NCBI GenBank assembly: GCA_036023115.1
Contig: JAYKKT010000036.1
Location: 5,171,501 to 5,235,500 of the forward strand
DNA length: 64,000 nucleotides
Source: Brasenia schreberi
Lineage: Eukaryota; Streptophyta; Magnoliopsida; Nymphaeales; Cabombaceae
Direction: 5' to 3'
The position numbers and the translations under genes are program-made. This document shows positions 35,099 to 52,935 of this stretch, in pieces. The notes under the pieces were generated by a model. That model was not told the DNA's origin. It made no database searches and saw only the letters and a program-made list of their open reading frames with translations. Positions within the stretch are counted from its first letter, which is position 1; each line of letters begins with the position of its first letter.

Positions 35099-38027
35099 TT
35101 AGAATTCAAAAAACAATGGCATTAGAACAAATGACTCCTTCCTTGAGGCAGCTGAAGCTACGCATATTGCTGGAGAGAATGGTTCAAGATCTGCAGGATA
35201 ATCACAGTTGCTAAAAGTTGCGTTTGGCTGCAAAACAATTTATGAATATCAAAGGTCTTAATTAGTTGAAGATGTTCTTTGATCGAAACAAATAACTCAT
35301 TCATAATCCATGTAGCAGACACTACTTAGTGTGGGAAGAGGCTTGGTTTTCATTTTAGTTGAATCCTAACTTTAAGCATAAAAGTCCTTATACTGCATTA
35401 TTGCCATCCATTCATGAGAAAATAAAGCCTTACACAGAGAAACGCCAATCTATAGAATGAATCAATTTCCCAAAATCTAGTTGTGAGGATTTTCTCAACA
35501 GGAAAATCACATAAAAGATGAGAAGTACACGAAAGGAAAAGTGATACTGATCAGTTCAGAACTTACTTGAGTACAATATAAAATGAGAGAGAAACACTTA
35601 AGGTGTTTTAGAAGTTTGGAGTGACCACCAAGTGGAGGATGGTGTGAGAAATTGGATGTGGAACACTTTTAAAGCGTCAGACATCTGCAACCATAAAACT
35701 TGATCTTTTTATCTTAAAGTTAGATCCTAATGTGGTGTAAGATAAGGCACAATGACAACTAAGAATCCATGTTTTCGATCCCACTTAGTGTTGTAAGGTT
35801 TTGTTATTGTTCTTTAACATTTCCAGGACTAATTATATTATTATCTGTTCATTGTGAACAATTGTTTCTCATTCAACGATCAAAATGAACATCAAGAATT
35901 CCAGAGATGGAAGCACCTTTCAGCAGTTAATGTTCTCACATCCACAAACTAGTTGCCCATTGGTTACAACAACAGCATATGAAGCCCCACCTCCATCACT
36001 CTTCTGCAAAAAGAAAGAGGTGAAATAAAATAAAATGGAATGCAGGATATAGTTTTCCGTTTCTACAATTTTCACTAGATTCGGGGCACCAACTATGTAA
36101 ACATCCACAGCAATGAAATTAGGCCAACGTTTATTAGCTGCCTCATAACATGTGTTGGTCATGTTAACCATTACGCTACTCGTCTAAGAAAGATGTGAAA
36201 TCAGTAATATTTAAGAAAAGGAAACACTTTTTATCTTTTCATCTTCCATTTTGGTGACAATGCTTCTGCATTAGAAGTTAATCACACAAAGCTTTTGAAG
36301 CCATGATAGTTGTAAAAAGTGTCAATTAAAGGTTTCCCTGAGCTACTTGAGGATTTTGTTGCTTACGTGCCAAATATTTTTAGCCATTTGCATCATGCAC
36401 GTATGATTTTATCTCTAAGAGCCATTTCTTGCTGTTGTTTTCCCTATTCTTCACAACTATTTGTAGCATATTATATCTAATTCTTCCTTTCTTGTTGTAA
36501 CTTTCCTGATTAGATTTGAAAATAATGCAGTGGCACTTCCTGTTGATAGGAACTGATGTTATTACATTGATTCTCAAGTATGTATCACCACTGATAAGCA
36601 ATTCCCTCAGACACCTCCTTTTCTGATTTAGAAGTAAAAACCAGCAATCTTTGATTCAGGCCCACCATGACAGAGACATTAGGCCAGTCCATGCCATTTT
36701 TGTGCATTTTCGCTACCGGAAACAAATACTTCATGAGACCAGCAGCTGTGAAGAGGTTGGTGAGACCATTTGGGGAGGTAACATAGTCCTCTATGAAAAT
36801 TGTGATGATTTCTGTTGAATTTGATTCCAGGAACAACTGAACCTCTTTGAGGGCATTAATGGCTGGTTTCTGTCGATCAAGAAACACATTCAAAAAGAAA
36901 TTATCAAAATTTCTTTTTTTCTAATTATAACAGGAAAAGGGGTTTTTAAATACTGTAAATTAGTGAATACACCTACATACATATGCAGTTTCACTGTAGC
37001 AGTGTCCACCAAAGGAATGACACAGCCAAATATCATTCTGGAAGTCATACATATCCAGTATAAGACCTCTAACACCATTCTGCAAGCATCTACTTAAGTT
37101 AATCGATTGCCTAATTAAACTCTTTTCAGTAAGCATTATTGTCGAGGGAAGAGACTGACAAACTGCACACACACTGATAAAATGTGACATTTTGCTAACG
37201 TCTGAATTGGAGAAACTTGGAACAACTCAACAGAAAACCTCGAGACCAAGAGCTCGGCCAGGGGCCTATGCTGGGAACCAGTTTGCTTAAAGAAGTAATG
37301 CCTCCAAGGAACCCCACACTGTCCCTCCAGCAGGAAAAGGCCTTCACTAGGCTAGCACCCCTTGGAGCTTCAAATAAACATGATGTTGCTGTGTTTTTAA
37401 TGAAACTTCTTCTATTCCCCAAAAAGAGCGAAGACAATGACGCAAATAAAACTTCTATGAAGGATATGTTAAAATCCAATACACTTTGATATATTGAACC
37501 CCGCATAATTTCCAATAGAGAATATATCCCACAGTTTCCTTTTGAGGCTTTTCTCGGTATCCGTTAAATCGGTGAAAGTAAGGTTCTTGCTTAAATAACA
37601 AATTTCAAGTACGATGATGTAAATTAAAATAGTGGGTGAAGTAATTATAATTCAAGTAACAAAGTAGTGCAATCTGTGTGAAGCAACAGCTTTTGATAGT
37701 GGGCTCATTTGGATTTCTTTGGGGAGAAGCAAGACAAGCATTTGTTTGGGAAGCATTATGACCGCTTCAGAACCTGCACACCGAGTGGAATTTACTGCTG
37801 CTTTCTTTTTGTGTGGTGTCTTGATCTTTCATCCAACTCTCTCTCTCTCTCTCTCTCTCACAGCTAAAATGTCTAGTCAGCATAATATGGTTTGAAGACA
37901 AAGAAGAGAGCAAAATAGAAAAGGCAAAAGTATTTAACAACAAAAAAGTTAAACAAAGAACTCACAGTGAGTTGGGAAGTAGTGGAGTTCTCCTCGTTGC
38001 TGGGTGAAAGCCTAGGACTTCCATTTA
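35099..38027 (-). pseudogene. PI-PLC X-domain-containing protein, broken and 5'-truncated
   Basis: Exon relics on the minus strand: 3' part of exon 2 about 38027-37966; exon 3 37079-36981; exon 4 36869-36566; exon 5 remnant 36183-36094; exon 6 36003-35917; last exon 35227-35099. Exons 3, 4 and 6 are exactly as long (99, 304, 87 nt) as in the intact paralogue at 45-51 kb. Lesions: exon 1 and half of exon 2 are missing. TGA at 36585-36587 stands where the paralogue has the Arg codon of YEWRYVV. The 5' part of exon 5 (with the CPNRAES region) is lost. TGA at 35920-35922 replaces the last Cys codon of exon 6. Its final exon encodes PNATFSNCDYPADLEPF and a hydrophobic end. The second active-site His is still present in CHSFGG. 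It is a clear pseudogene. Confidence 0.9.
35270..35815 (+). mobile_element. Very old LINE tail fragments in the pseudogene intron
   Basis: Weak matches to the LINE end occur at about 35,285-35,350 (aatccatgtagcagacacta, gggaagaggcttgg) and 35,575-35,815 (aaaatgagagagaaacactt, gaatccatgttttcgatccc). Both are heavily mutated. Confidence 0.5.
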
Positions 38028-38049
38028 ATAGGTTGAAATTGCTATAATT

Positions 38050-39110
38050 ACTTTTATGGATTAAATTTCACAATTGGGAAATATGTCTCAATATAATTTA
38101 TCTCCTCCTTTTGCGAGAAACCCTTTGTAACCAACTTTGTCTTAAATTTGTCGATTATTTCATCGACCTTATATTTCTTTTTCAGAACTCATTTAAAACC
38201 TATGACTTTTCATTCTTTTGTCAAATTAGTTAACCCCTAGACTTGGTTTTTCTCAATAAATTTAGATGAGTCAATAGCATTCATGACTTTTTATACCTCG
38301 TAAATCGAATGAATTACACACTTCTTATACATGATAAGTTTGATAATTCGTTAAGTAGGATGGTGTGACCCTAGGTCTTTTATGTCTACTTAAAGTTTCG
38401 GCTTATTCGAGAAAATCATCTATATGTTCAAATGATAATGAATTTAGATATACTTGATTGTCAATATATTTATCATCATCTTCAAAGATATCATTCTTAG
38501 TATCCTCTAAGAATTCAACATCTTACTCTCTATCCGTATATGATCCTTATGATAAAACCAATATCCTTTAGATTATTTAGGATATCCGATGAACATACAT
38601 CTAAAGGACCTACTATCTAGTTTATCCCTAAACTGATCATGGATCTTCACGTTAGTGATAGATCCAATTTTCTTTCAAACCACATCTCATATAATATAGA
38701 GAATACAACTTTACACAGTATTTTGTTGAGTATATATATATTTGTACTTATCACTTCTCTCCAAAATACCCTTCGTACAGAAGCATCTATTAACATAGAC
38801 TTTGTTATATTCAATAAGGTCTTGTTATATCTCTCTACTATATCATTCTGTTTAAGTGTCCTAGGCATTGTATTTTCCTTTGCAATACCAAAGTGTTTAC
38901 ATAATTTAAAAAATTATGTAGAAGTGTACTCTCCACTTTTATTTGTATCCCAATTAGTTCTTGCTATCATGTCATCATTTAAAAATATTTTATATATTTT
39001 CTTTTGTTGTTCAATTGCATTAGGAGGTGAGGTTGCACAATTTCCCTTATCACATAGTTTACACATTCTAGTGTAAGAGTAAACAAGATTTTTTCTTTTC
39101 ACATTTTAAA
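38050..39110 (-). mobile_element. Ty1/Copia retrotransposon fragment (integrase to start of RT)
   Basis: On the minus strand, frames at 38914-39102 (WDTNKSGEYTS) and 38647-38868 (MPRTLKQNDIVERYNKTLLN, FWREVISTNIYILNK) are the core of a Copia integrase. Degenerate matches continue to the RT start (LVTKGFSQKEEINYIET near 38,100-38,150). Stops and frameshifts are many. A primer-binding-site-like TGGTATCAAAG on the minus strand at 39986-39996, just inside a possible LTR end, could belong to the same element, but the gag region between is unrecognisable. It abuts the truncated exon 2 of the PI-PLC pseudogene. Confidence 0.8.
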
Positions 39111-40600
39111 ATTAAGACTGTTTAGTTTTTTCATTTTTACCAATTCGAACATACATATTCTAGAGTTTATTTTTATATCTTTATCAAAAATAATAATCAG
39201 ACGGTCAACATATAACATATAGCCAAGCACTAAATTGTAAAATGTAGAGATAATGTAATTTTATAAAGATAGGAGTAATAGTGCCTTTTTATATAGTGGC
39301 AAAGTTGCGAAATTATGCTTGTCCAAGGGTAATAATGTAGTAATAATGTAATTTTATATATTGATATTTCATAATTTCCATAAATTATCAAAGAGCAAAA
39401 ATGTCCTTTCACTTGTTTGGGGTAAAATTGTCTTTTAATTTAAAAATATGTAAACCTTTTCATAATTTTATCGGTATGATTATCAAAACCTTCAATATGT
39501 TCAAGTCAGTTTTGGAAAATTCCACATAAGCGAGAGAGAAAGAACAGAGGGAAAGAGAGAGAGAGCGGGGGAGGGGAGGGGAGTTCCACTCACAGTCGCT
39601 CCCTCCCTTTCACCATCTACAAGGCCTTCTACAGATTGGGCCTTGTATCCGATTAGCCTTTGTCTGCTTTTCAATCAGTTTTTCTTTGATCGTCTTTTGT
39701 GTGACTTTTTATCGGCTTGCCTCTGATCGGCCTTCGCCTCTTTTTTCCCCTTTTTTGTATTCTCTCTCTGTTATTTCTTTATGTCGACCTCTAGTATCAC
39801 CGATCGACCCTCCACCTCCCTTTTTTTGTTTGATATGTTCGTAGGCTAGGTAGATTTGGCCGATCAGGCGGTGGATTTGTCTGGCGTACCAGCTTGTTCT
39901 AACAGTCGAGCATTAGGGAGTTCTTCTTTCCCTCTATTTCTCATTTTATTAACTAACTAGCGTACTTATTTTTGCTGGAACCTAACTTTGATACCAGTGT
40001 TGGGGATCTTTCTGATCTTCGTCGGAGTTCCTTTGCTCAGGTTGGTTCCATCATTGTCTCTTGCTTCTCTAGTGTCCTCACCGCAGCGACATGGCGGCAA
40101 CAGTAGCGACATTGTGGTCTTCTCCGCACTGCAAACTCAGAAGCGGAAAGGAGAAGTAGAGTTCTATGAAGGAAGAGGAAGGTGTTTGTTTCCCGATTAC
40201 CTACAAAAGGATTCCCAGAAAGGAGTCTTTCTATTTCATGTGTGAAGTGTAGAGTGCATAGAGCAGCACCTTCCATTTTACTGACTCCCTCCCTCCCTGT
40301 CTTTCTTGTTTGGGCCTCTGTCATATCCATAATGATTACATATTACGTTGTTAATTTTGTAACGGGTTTCACAAAAATGGTAAGATGGTTGGTCTATCGT
40401 TTTCGTAAATATATATGTCGAAAATGGCTAATGCTCGGCGTTACAGGGTCTGATTCGAACCAGTTTCCCTAAAGAAGTCTATAAGTTGTAAGTTACAGGG
40501 TACTTAATGAAACGGGCTCCCCCAAAGAAGTCTATAAGTAATTATACATTTTGGCTCAGGTTGACTTGTAAGATATAACTTGAATAAGATAATGGCGGGA
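39110..40600. other. Anonymous sequence, possible Copia leader/LTR
   Basis: Includes a purine-rich patch at 39,527-39,582 and a possible Copia primer-binding site at 39986-39996 (minus). Open frames at 39988-40245 and 40037-40330 overlap antisense and resemble no known protein. If the binding site is real, the sequence to its right would be the element's 5' LTR. Confidence 0.35.
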
Positions 40601-41320
40601 GTGGAACTACAAATTTTCGGTTCTGGATAAATCGAAACAAACCTCCAATTTCTGAACCTTAAATTGTAATCGAGTCGAACTAGAACCAGTTTTGGTTTTG
40701 GTTATAGAATCGTCGGTTCCACGACAATTCTGGTTTGAGTTTAAAATCGTTCAAAACTGACTAATTTTATTTAAAATTAATTTTTTTAATAAAAATTGAA
40801 AAGGAACGGAACTAATGGTTTGAAACCACCGATTTTGGTTTGGTTTTGGTTCTCATTTTACAAAGGTGAACCCGAAACCAAACCGAGTGGTCCCTGGTTT
40901 TGAAACCGATTCCAATTCTAGGTTTAGCCATTTATTGGCCTGGTTCAATTATGATTGAAATCGTCAAGTCAATTGAGAACCGACCATTTCTAGGTGAGAC
41001 TATTGCAACTTAACACAGAAAGACATTACCAAGTATAATCAATATAACATCATTCAAATGGACCCTCCATAGATGCTCATGAAAATAAGAAATAATATTG
41101 CCGGTGAACAACAGGAAGTCCACATTTGTAATTGTAACAACCCACCAAAGCTAGACATGGTTGGTTTGGAACCAACCCGGTGGTTCGAGGTAAAACCAAA
41201 CTGTCCATGGAACCAATGGTAACCAAAACCGGTTTAATTGTCCAAAACTGAGAACTCATAGTTTAGTTATGGTTCATAGGTTTTGGAACCTAAACCAGAG
41301 GTTCCAAATAGGTCCTTAGT
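40600..41320. repeat. GGTTC-rich dispersed repeat
   Basis: Two adjoining copies. The first (about 40,610-40,995) has the AT-rich centre at 40,760-40,795 and ends with accgaccatttctagg. The second starts with agctagacatggttggtttgg at about 41,150. They help define the terminal words of the family. Confidence 0.6.
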
Positions 41321-41329
41321 TCAACAAGA

Positions 41330-42928
41330 GGGTGTTCTCCACCATTCTAGATGGTGGGGAGTTCTATTCTCACGAGGCACTCACATTTCTCCTGAACTAT
41401 GATTAACACGGTCATCGTTACCCCTTAAAATCGAAGTGTAAGGATTTGGAGAATTTCCTATAACAAGTGGAAGGGTACATCAATACTCAGGAGATTAGAC
41501 GGGAGGATATCAAGATCAGTACGATAACATCATTTTCCAATAGTGATCCTTTACTTTGGTAGAGATAGAGTTTCACAAATGTCGATTGAGGACTTTGTAA
41601 CATCGACACTTTTAATGACTTCAAATGTAAGATACAGAAGTAGTTCCTTCTTGATGACCCAAATTACATGGCTCAAAAAGAATTCATGCAACTGAAACAT
41701 GAAAGGTTCATCCATAAGTATATCAACCGATTCACCTCCTTAATATTGAAACTTCTCGAACATGGTAGAAGTGGATCATTTCTTCTTATTTATAAATAGA
41801 TTACAGTGTGAGGTGGAGTGCGAGCTTTGGCAAATACGGGTGAAGGATTTGACTTCGGCCCTTAGTGTGGCTTAATGCCCAGCAAACGATGAACCATGGA
41901 AGGAAAATTGACTAATTGTTCCTAGAGTCCAAAGAAGCTTGCAAACAACAATGGTGACACGATGCCATTTAATAATGCGCAAAGAAACCATACACATAAA
42001 GAGGGGGATGATCGTAGGCTACCCAAAATGAACACGAGGAGGACGACCATATCAAGATAAAGGGAAAGTTGTCCTCAAATGCTATCATTGCCAAGGAAAC
42101 TACTATTTGAGGGATTGCCCCATAGAACCATCCACCCAACGGGTGAATGCAATGACCACTGCGGAGACCCTGAATGTGACAAAGGGGTGTGAAGAGCCTA
42201 TATATTATTGCTGTGCACTCCAAGTATTTAAGACACACCACCACCGACACTGGGTATGTATGCTTAGAGAACTCGATGAGTTGTTCTACGTCAGAGTGCG
42301 ACTGAAAGGGACAGAGCCTTGAGCCATGATTGACTTGGGAGCTACACACAACTTCCTATCATTGACGGAAGTATGCCAGTTAAGACTCCACATTTCTAAT
42401 ACTGAAGCATATATCAAAGACGTGTTGAGTAAGGTGATTCAAGTAAGTGGTGAGTAAACAATGTCATCCTTTTTATTAGAGACCGATGCACATGGGCTAG
42501 TTTTTGTATAGTAGACGTTGATCACCCCATGGTCTTGGGTTCAACATTCCTCCTGCGAAAGATGTTTGTCCCAATTTTGTAGAACAAGGTCTTTATTTTG
42601 AAGATGACAATGACTGAGAAACCACCACCTATTCATCGTCAGGCTAGTCCAAGGAGAAGTGACTCTCTAGCTTAAGATTGATTTGACCCCTCATGACCCT
42701 CAAAAGACTAAGGGGTAGCGTTTACTACGGTTGCCCCATCAAACTTTATGAAGGAAACTCCCTAAAGCGTGAAGTCGTACCAAGCCCCATTAACGATACA
42801 AAGTTACTACGATGCTTTAATGTAAAACACAATTGATCCTGAAGTAGAACATATATTATCAAACAACCATATGTGAGGGAGATGGCAAAGATGTTGTCAA
42901 AGACGACAATGATTCAAGTGGGGGAGAA
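41330..42928 (+). mobile_element. Ty3/Gypsy fragment: gag, zinc knuckle and protease remnant
   Basis: Degenerate plus-strand coding shows a gag-like stretch near 41,670-41,770 (HERFIHKYINRFTS) and a zinc knuckle at about 42,083-42,121. The knuckle reads CYHCQGNYYLRDCP, with Tyr where the metal-binding His should be. A protease core lies near 42,325-42,365 (MIDLGATHNFLS; DLG for the usual DTG or DSG). RT, RNase H and integrase are absent. A polypurine tract, gtgggggagaa, at 42918-42928 leads directly into an LTR beginning TGTGACCC. The element is therefore gag-PR only and dead. Confidence 0.75.
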
Positions 42929-43308
42929 TGTGACCCTTCAACTGTGAATTGTACGGTCATTTTTGGCCCTTGTAAAAGGTCTCTTTTAAGAGAAGAGTTT
43001 CAAAAGTCTTGTTGTGTGTTCAGACCATGTGAACTCCTGTGTATTATAAAAGAACTCAAGTTACCTTAAAGTTTCTAAGCATTTGCTCTCTTTGCCTCTT
43101 GCCTTTATCGTTGGGGTGTGTGAGTTTTCGAGTGTCAATGTTTTCGATAATCTTGACACTCGGAAAAGGATACTCACATTCTGTTTTAGGATGTTGATGG
43201 TCGACTACAACACTAACGTGAAATCTACTAAGGCTTGCTTGGCTCCGAGATGAAATGTCAGTCTCGACCCAATCCATCAGCTTGCATAACGTTGATTTGG
43301 CCATAACA
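42929..43308 (+). repeat. Gypsy 3' LTR
   Basis: Starts TGTGACCC directly after the polypurine tract and ends ccataaca, consistent with TG...CA termini (380 bp). It contains a TATA-like tgtattataaaa at about 43,040. Sequence related to it continues immediately downstream in rearranged form. Confidence 0.65.
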
Positions 43309-43315
43309 AAAAAAA

Positions 43316-43806
43316 TTGGGACCATGCGAACTCTTGTTTGCTATAAAAACTGAAGTTGCCTTCAAGTTTGTGTTCATTTGTTCTCTTTGCATCTTACCTT
43401 TGCCATTAGGGTGTATGAGTCTTCGAGTAACAACGTTTTCGGCAAGTTGTAATATTGTCACAGCCAAACCTACGTCGTGCAAGACGACGACTGGGTCGAG
43501 ATCGATGCTTGACCTTGGGGTCAAGCAAGCCTTAGCAGATTTTACCTTAGTGTTGCAATCGACCACGGACAACCCAAAATGAAACGTGAGTGTCCCTACC
43601 TAGAGTGTCAAGCTTGCAAAAATGTTGGTACTCAAAAACTAAATCACCCCAACGGCAAAGGCAAGAGGCAAAGAGAGCAAATGAACAAAAACTTGAAGGC
43701 AACTTGAGTTCTTTTATAGCAGACATGAGAATATGCATCCTCAAGTTTAAGTGCCGGTTTCGGCCTAGCTCATCGTCTTGCATGATGTTGGTTTGGCCAT
43801 GACAAA
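43316..43806. repeat. Rearranged second LTR with internal inversion
   Basis: Forward LTR sequence runs about 43,318-43,455, an inverted LTR segment about 43,456-43,728, and forward LTR end about 43,729-43,806. Shown by gaagttgccttcaagtttgt (about 43,352) against its inverse acttgaaggcaactt (about 43,692), and by gatttggccataaca (LTR 1 end) against its inverse tgtcacagccaaac at about 43,456. Frames on both strands are by-products. Confidence 0.75.
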
Positions 43807-43979
43807 ATTATGTACCTTTATATTTGAAAGGGAAAAAGCTTTAAATAGCTTTCTGAAATCCTTTGACACAAGCATATTGCACTCTACCATTGAAGTTGAT
43901 GGGGGAGATTCCTAGAGGATGCATTGTGTTCTTGTATTTAAAAAAATTATTTTTGAAATGGTTTTTAGTGATTCTAAAA

Positions 43980-44150
43980 AGAAAACCGTGTCCCGGAACT
44001 GGAACTTACCCTGAGTGGTTCGGTTCCAGATAGTTTGGAACCGTTACCCGGAATCGAACATGTCTAACCACATCAAATGTGTGTTGGTGTCATACATTGG
44101 CTCAGATCCAGGTCGGCCCATTTTCAATCCGAACCTGAAGTAACCCGACC
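43980..44150. repeat. GGTTC-rich dispersed repeat, short copy
   Basis: ggaactggaacttacc and tggttcggttccagatag near 43,997-44,035 end with aatcgaacatgtctaac, the same terminal word as in other family members. Confidence 0.5.
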
Positions 44151-44299
44151 CATTGACCAGATTTGACAGGCTTTGATTTATTGAGTGCTGCTCCCCTAAG
44201 TTTATGTAGCCAAAATGGTCAAAGCCAGGGTGATGTATTAAAAAGGGAATAATTGCTAAAAATCTTAAGCTCAGGATGATTACCAGCTGAAACCGAAAC

Positions 44300-44455
44300 C
44301 AAGGTACACTCGGCATTAGCTCACCTGGTGGGGTTTTGACTCACGTCACGAAGGTTGTGGGTTCGACTCCCGAAGCAGTTTTTTAAATGATCATATTTTT
44401 TTAGCTGACCTTGTCTAATATGGAAAAAAGCTTACTAGTTGTTTTTGTTTTTGTG
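44300..44455 (+). mobile_element. tRNA-headed SINE with LINE-type tail
   Basis: An A box TTAGCTCACCTGGTG (44316-44330) and a B box GGTTCGACTCC (44360-44370) are spaced as in tRNA genes. They are followed by about 30 bp and then ctgaccttgtctaatatgg ... aaaagcttactagttgttt (about 44,404-44,445), which matches the 3' tail of the LINE family. A tRNA-derived promoter joined to a LINE tail is the standard SINE design, the tail allowing LINE reverse transcriptase to be borrowed. The cloverleaf is not intact, so it is not a tRNA gene. Confidence 0.75.
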
Positions 44456-44846
44456 TGTAGGAACGGTAAAGCAAGCATTTTAGGCCATCAATTTCGTAAT
44501 GATCGATCCAATGTGACTCACGACTCGAAAGTATGAGATGCTAAGAATTTTAAATATAAGGACATTATTATCACCACACCCCGAATTACTATACCCACAT
44601 ATTTTCTTTATGTTTTTCAAATTACTTCCACATTTTTTTGGCATTTTCTACATTACCACTTCGATATCTCTCGAGGAAGACAAAGAAACAGAGACTTTTT
44701 AACTTTAATTGGAAGAAAAGTTTTGTATTTTCCAAAGGTATGATCTTGACTTTGCCCGTATCTTCATTTGTTTTCGCAATTTGATGCCGTCTGCTCGGAG
44801 TTGAAATCTGGGGCAAAGATGCAGTATAGCCACGTTCACGTGAAAA

Positions 44847-44913
44847 TAACAACTAAGCCTTTTCCCATAATAGATGGGATCGGCTACATGGATTCTTTGT
44901 TTCCACATATCTA
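44847..44913 (-). mobile_element. LINE-family tail fragment
   Basis: Minus-strand LINE end (tggaaacaaagaatccatg through aaaaggcttagttgtt), only about 65 bp. Probably a short 5'-truncated insertion or a SINE tail. Confidence 0.75.
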
Positions 44914-45111
44914 TAAAATCAAACTCAAACACGGCAAGAGCAAGCAGTTTGGGTTTCCATACGAGTTCACTCGAGTGCCTTATCCTTTCCCATGAAGCAT
45001 AACAATATTCTGGTGATTGCAGGAAATGAGCTGAAATTTTACAACTAAAAGCTAGTCGTACATCAAAGTACAAGGATGTAATGAAAATTCAACATTGTGA
45101 TTCATATTTCT

Positions 45112-51063
<5,952 letters not shown>

Positions 51064-51196
51064 CTCTTTCTGTGCAGGAAGAAGTCCCCAAATTCAGCAA
51101 CGGGTGTGCCCACAGAGAGAGAGATGATCTTGTACTGAATGACGGAAAAGGATCGAAAACGGCGTGAACTAAATGGTGCATCTATGCGAGTCTTTA

Positions 51197-51205
51197 TTTT
51201 TTATA
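51197..51205 (-). promoter_or_regulatory. Candidate TATA box of the PI-PLC X gene
   Basis: TATAAAAAA on the minus strand lies about 135-140 bp upstream of the start codon. The intervening leader contains a short (CT)n run (about 51,109-51,125), as is common in plant 5' leaders. Confidence 0.45.
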
Positions 51206-51209
51206 TGAA

Positions 51210-51950
51210 TCCTCAAACAAATCAATTCTTTCTAATGGATCTTACTAGGAATAAAATAAATAAGTAAATATTCATATTTATACTTAATAAACAAGTATTT
51301 AAAAGTAAACAAATGATCTAAAAATGAAAAGCAACTTTGGTGCAAGAACTAATCCTTACTACAGAAAGCATTATTTAAGAATTCAAGTTTTGAAGTCACG
51401 AAAGTTTCTTTGGAGCCATTTCTTGAAAGTAAAACTTAATCCTTTGCACAACGAGAAATAGCTCACCTGGCAAAAGGATCGACTCACAAATGGGTGCTTA
51501 GACTGTTTGAACTTGCAAGCAGCATCTGCCAAACAACAATCACTGGCTCGCCATGTAAATTTTAAATTATAATTCTGACTTGAAAAGAAAATAATTAAGT
51601 TTTTTATTCTTTATATATATAATAGGTAGATACAGACAATATATATACATAACCTCTGACAAAGTACGCATGAATATACATTGTTCAATGGATGCATCTC
51701 TTTCTCTACTTATATATATACACTAGAGAGAGAACTAAATGGATACCTATTGAATTAAATTCATCCCAAATTGCAGTCAGTTTTGTGGCTCTTTTGGACC
51801 TAAAACAAAAAAAAAATCGTTTGTTAGGTAGCAATTTTTATATTTGAAAAGGTTCTTCTCTTTTGCAAGAAAAGAATGCCGTACGTCATATTGCAACCTT
51901 TGCCGTCTAGCTATCTCTTTCGTAGTAACTCTAAGTATTTAAATTATATA
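51210..51950. other. Upstream region of the PI-PLC X gene
   Basis: Anonymous AT-rich DNA with short TA and GA runs. No gene is recognised. Confidence 0.4.
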
Positions 51951-51959
51951 TAGAGAGAA

Positions 51960-52150
51960 TAGTCCATGCATCATCCATATTTAAATCCGCTTAAACATTA
52001 TCAACGGTGAAAATTTGAATTTACAAAGTATTTAATGTGAATTAAATACAGAGTATGAAAAATACAATGATAACTTGTTTTTTAATTCAAATTTTTGTCA
52101 TTCATCATCAAACAATTAAGATTTTTTAGTAGATTTGAGCATGAATAGGT
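51960..52150. mobile_element. AT-rich foldback (MITE-like) element
   Basis: The left arm (ccatatttaaatccgcttaa, gaaaatttgaatt) is matched in inverse by the right arm (aattcaaatttttgtca, gtagatttgagcatgaatag). There is no coding capacity. Short GA/TA tracts lie at its edges. Confidence 0.65.
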
Positions 52151-52229
52151 GTGCACATTTACCAATACATATATGTAAATATAATATTATATTTATACTT
52201 ATATGTATAAAGAGAGAGCAAGAGAAAGA

Positions 52230-52470
52230 AAGGAGTGATCAGTGCTCAACTTTGTTCATACTTAAATCCACTAAAAGATTTTCATTGTTTGATTGGTGCA
52301 ATGAACGGTTGGTAGAACCTTGAATTTAAAAAGAAAAAGATATTATTATAGATTTCATACTTCATATTTAATACACAATACATTTCATTTTTAAATTCAA
52401 ATCTATTGATTATGCTAATCAAACAATGAAAATATTTGAACATGGATGGATTTGAGCATATACCACACAT
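52230..52470. mobile_element. AT-rich foldback (MITE-like) element
   Basis: The left arm has agattttcattgtttgattgg and the right arm the inverse taatcaaacaatgaaaat, with outer words cttaaatccact and ggatttgagcat also in inverse order. It is preceded by a short GA run. Same family style as 51,960-52,150 and 58,615-58,815. Confidence 0.7.
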
Positions 52471-52935
52471 GTCCCCTCATGCCGATTATTGTTTTTGATC
52501 GGCTACAACAGGTGGATGAGAAGATTAGTAACGCCATGCCAATTTAGACATTTAAAAATTTAAACCTTTCAACGAAAAAGAAAAGAAAAGGCCCACGGTT
52601 GATCAACAAGCAAACTCATTTGGATAAGAGATAACGAACTGCCAGTCTTATGATCATCTAACAGTCAAAGAATATTCTAATTCTTTTCTCCTTTTTCTGA
52701 ACAAAAAGCCAAATGGTGGGTTTGCTCGACAAAGATGAACCAATCATATATGATTTGACAACGAAAGAGAGTTGAGGTGGAAGTCTCCCAAGTATAACCC
52801 ACGGTTGAATCGGTGGCCTATAAGTTACCACGCGCTATAAGAGTCCAGTATGTAATAGTGGGCTATTCACTTCACCCTGAAATGTTTTTCTGGACCCATT
52901 ATTATTCTGTTTGATAATGAGCATTGCTTGTGCTA
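52470..52935. other. Anonymous sequence
   Basis: No gene or clear repeat is recognised. Confidence 0.35.

Noticed and set aside
39988..40330. Overlapping open frames on both strands as a novel gene
   Set aside because: No recognisable domain, no splice or promoter support, and the region may be part of a Copia LTR.
43056..43783. Set of similar open frames on both strands as a repeated gene family
   Set aside because: They are translations of direct and inverted LTR copies.
44316..44370. tRNA gene
   Set aside because: Pol III boxes are present but acceptor and anticodon stems do not pair, and a LINE-type tail follows; a SINE explains it better.
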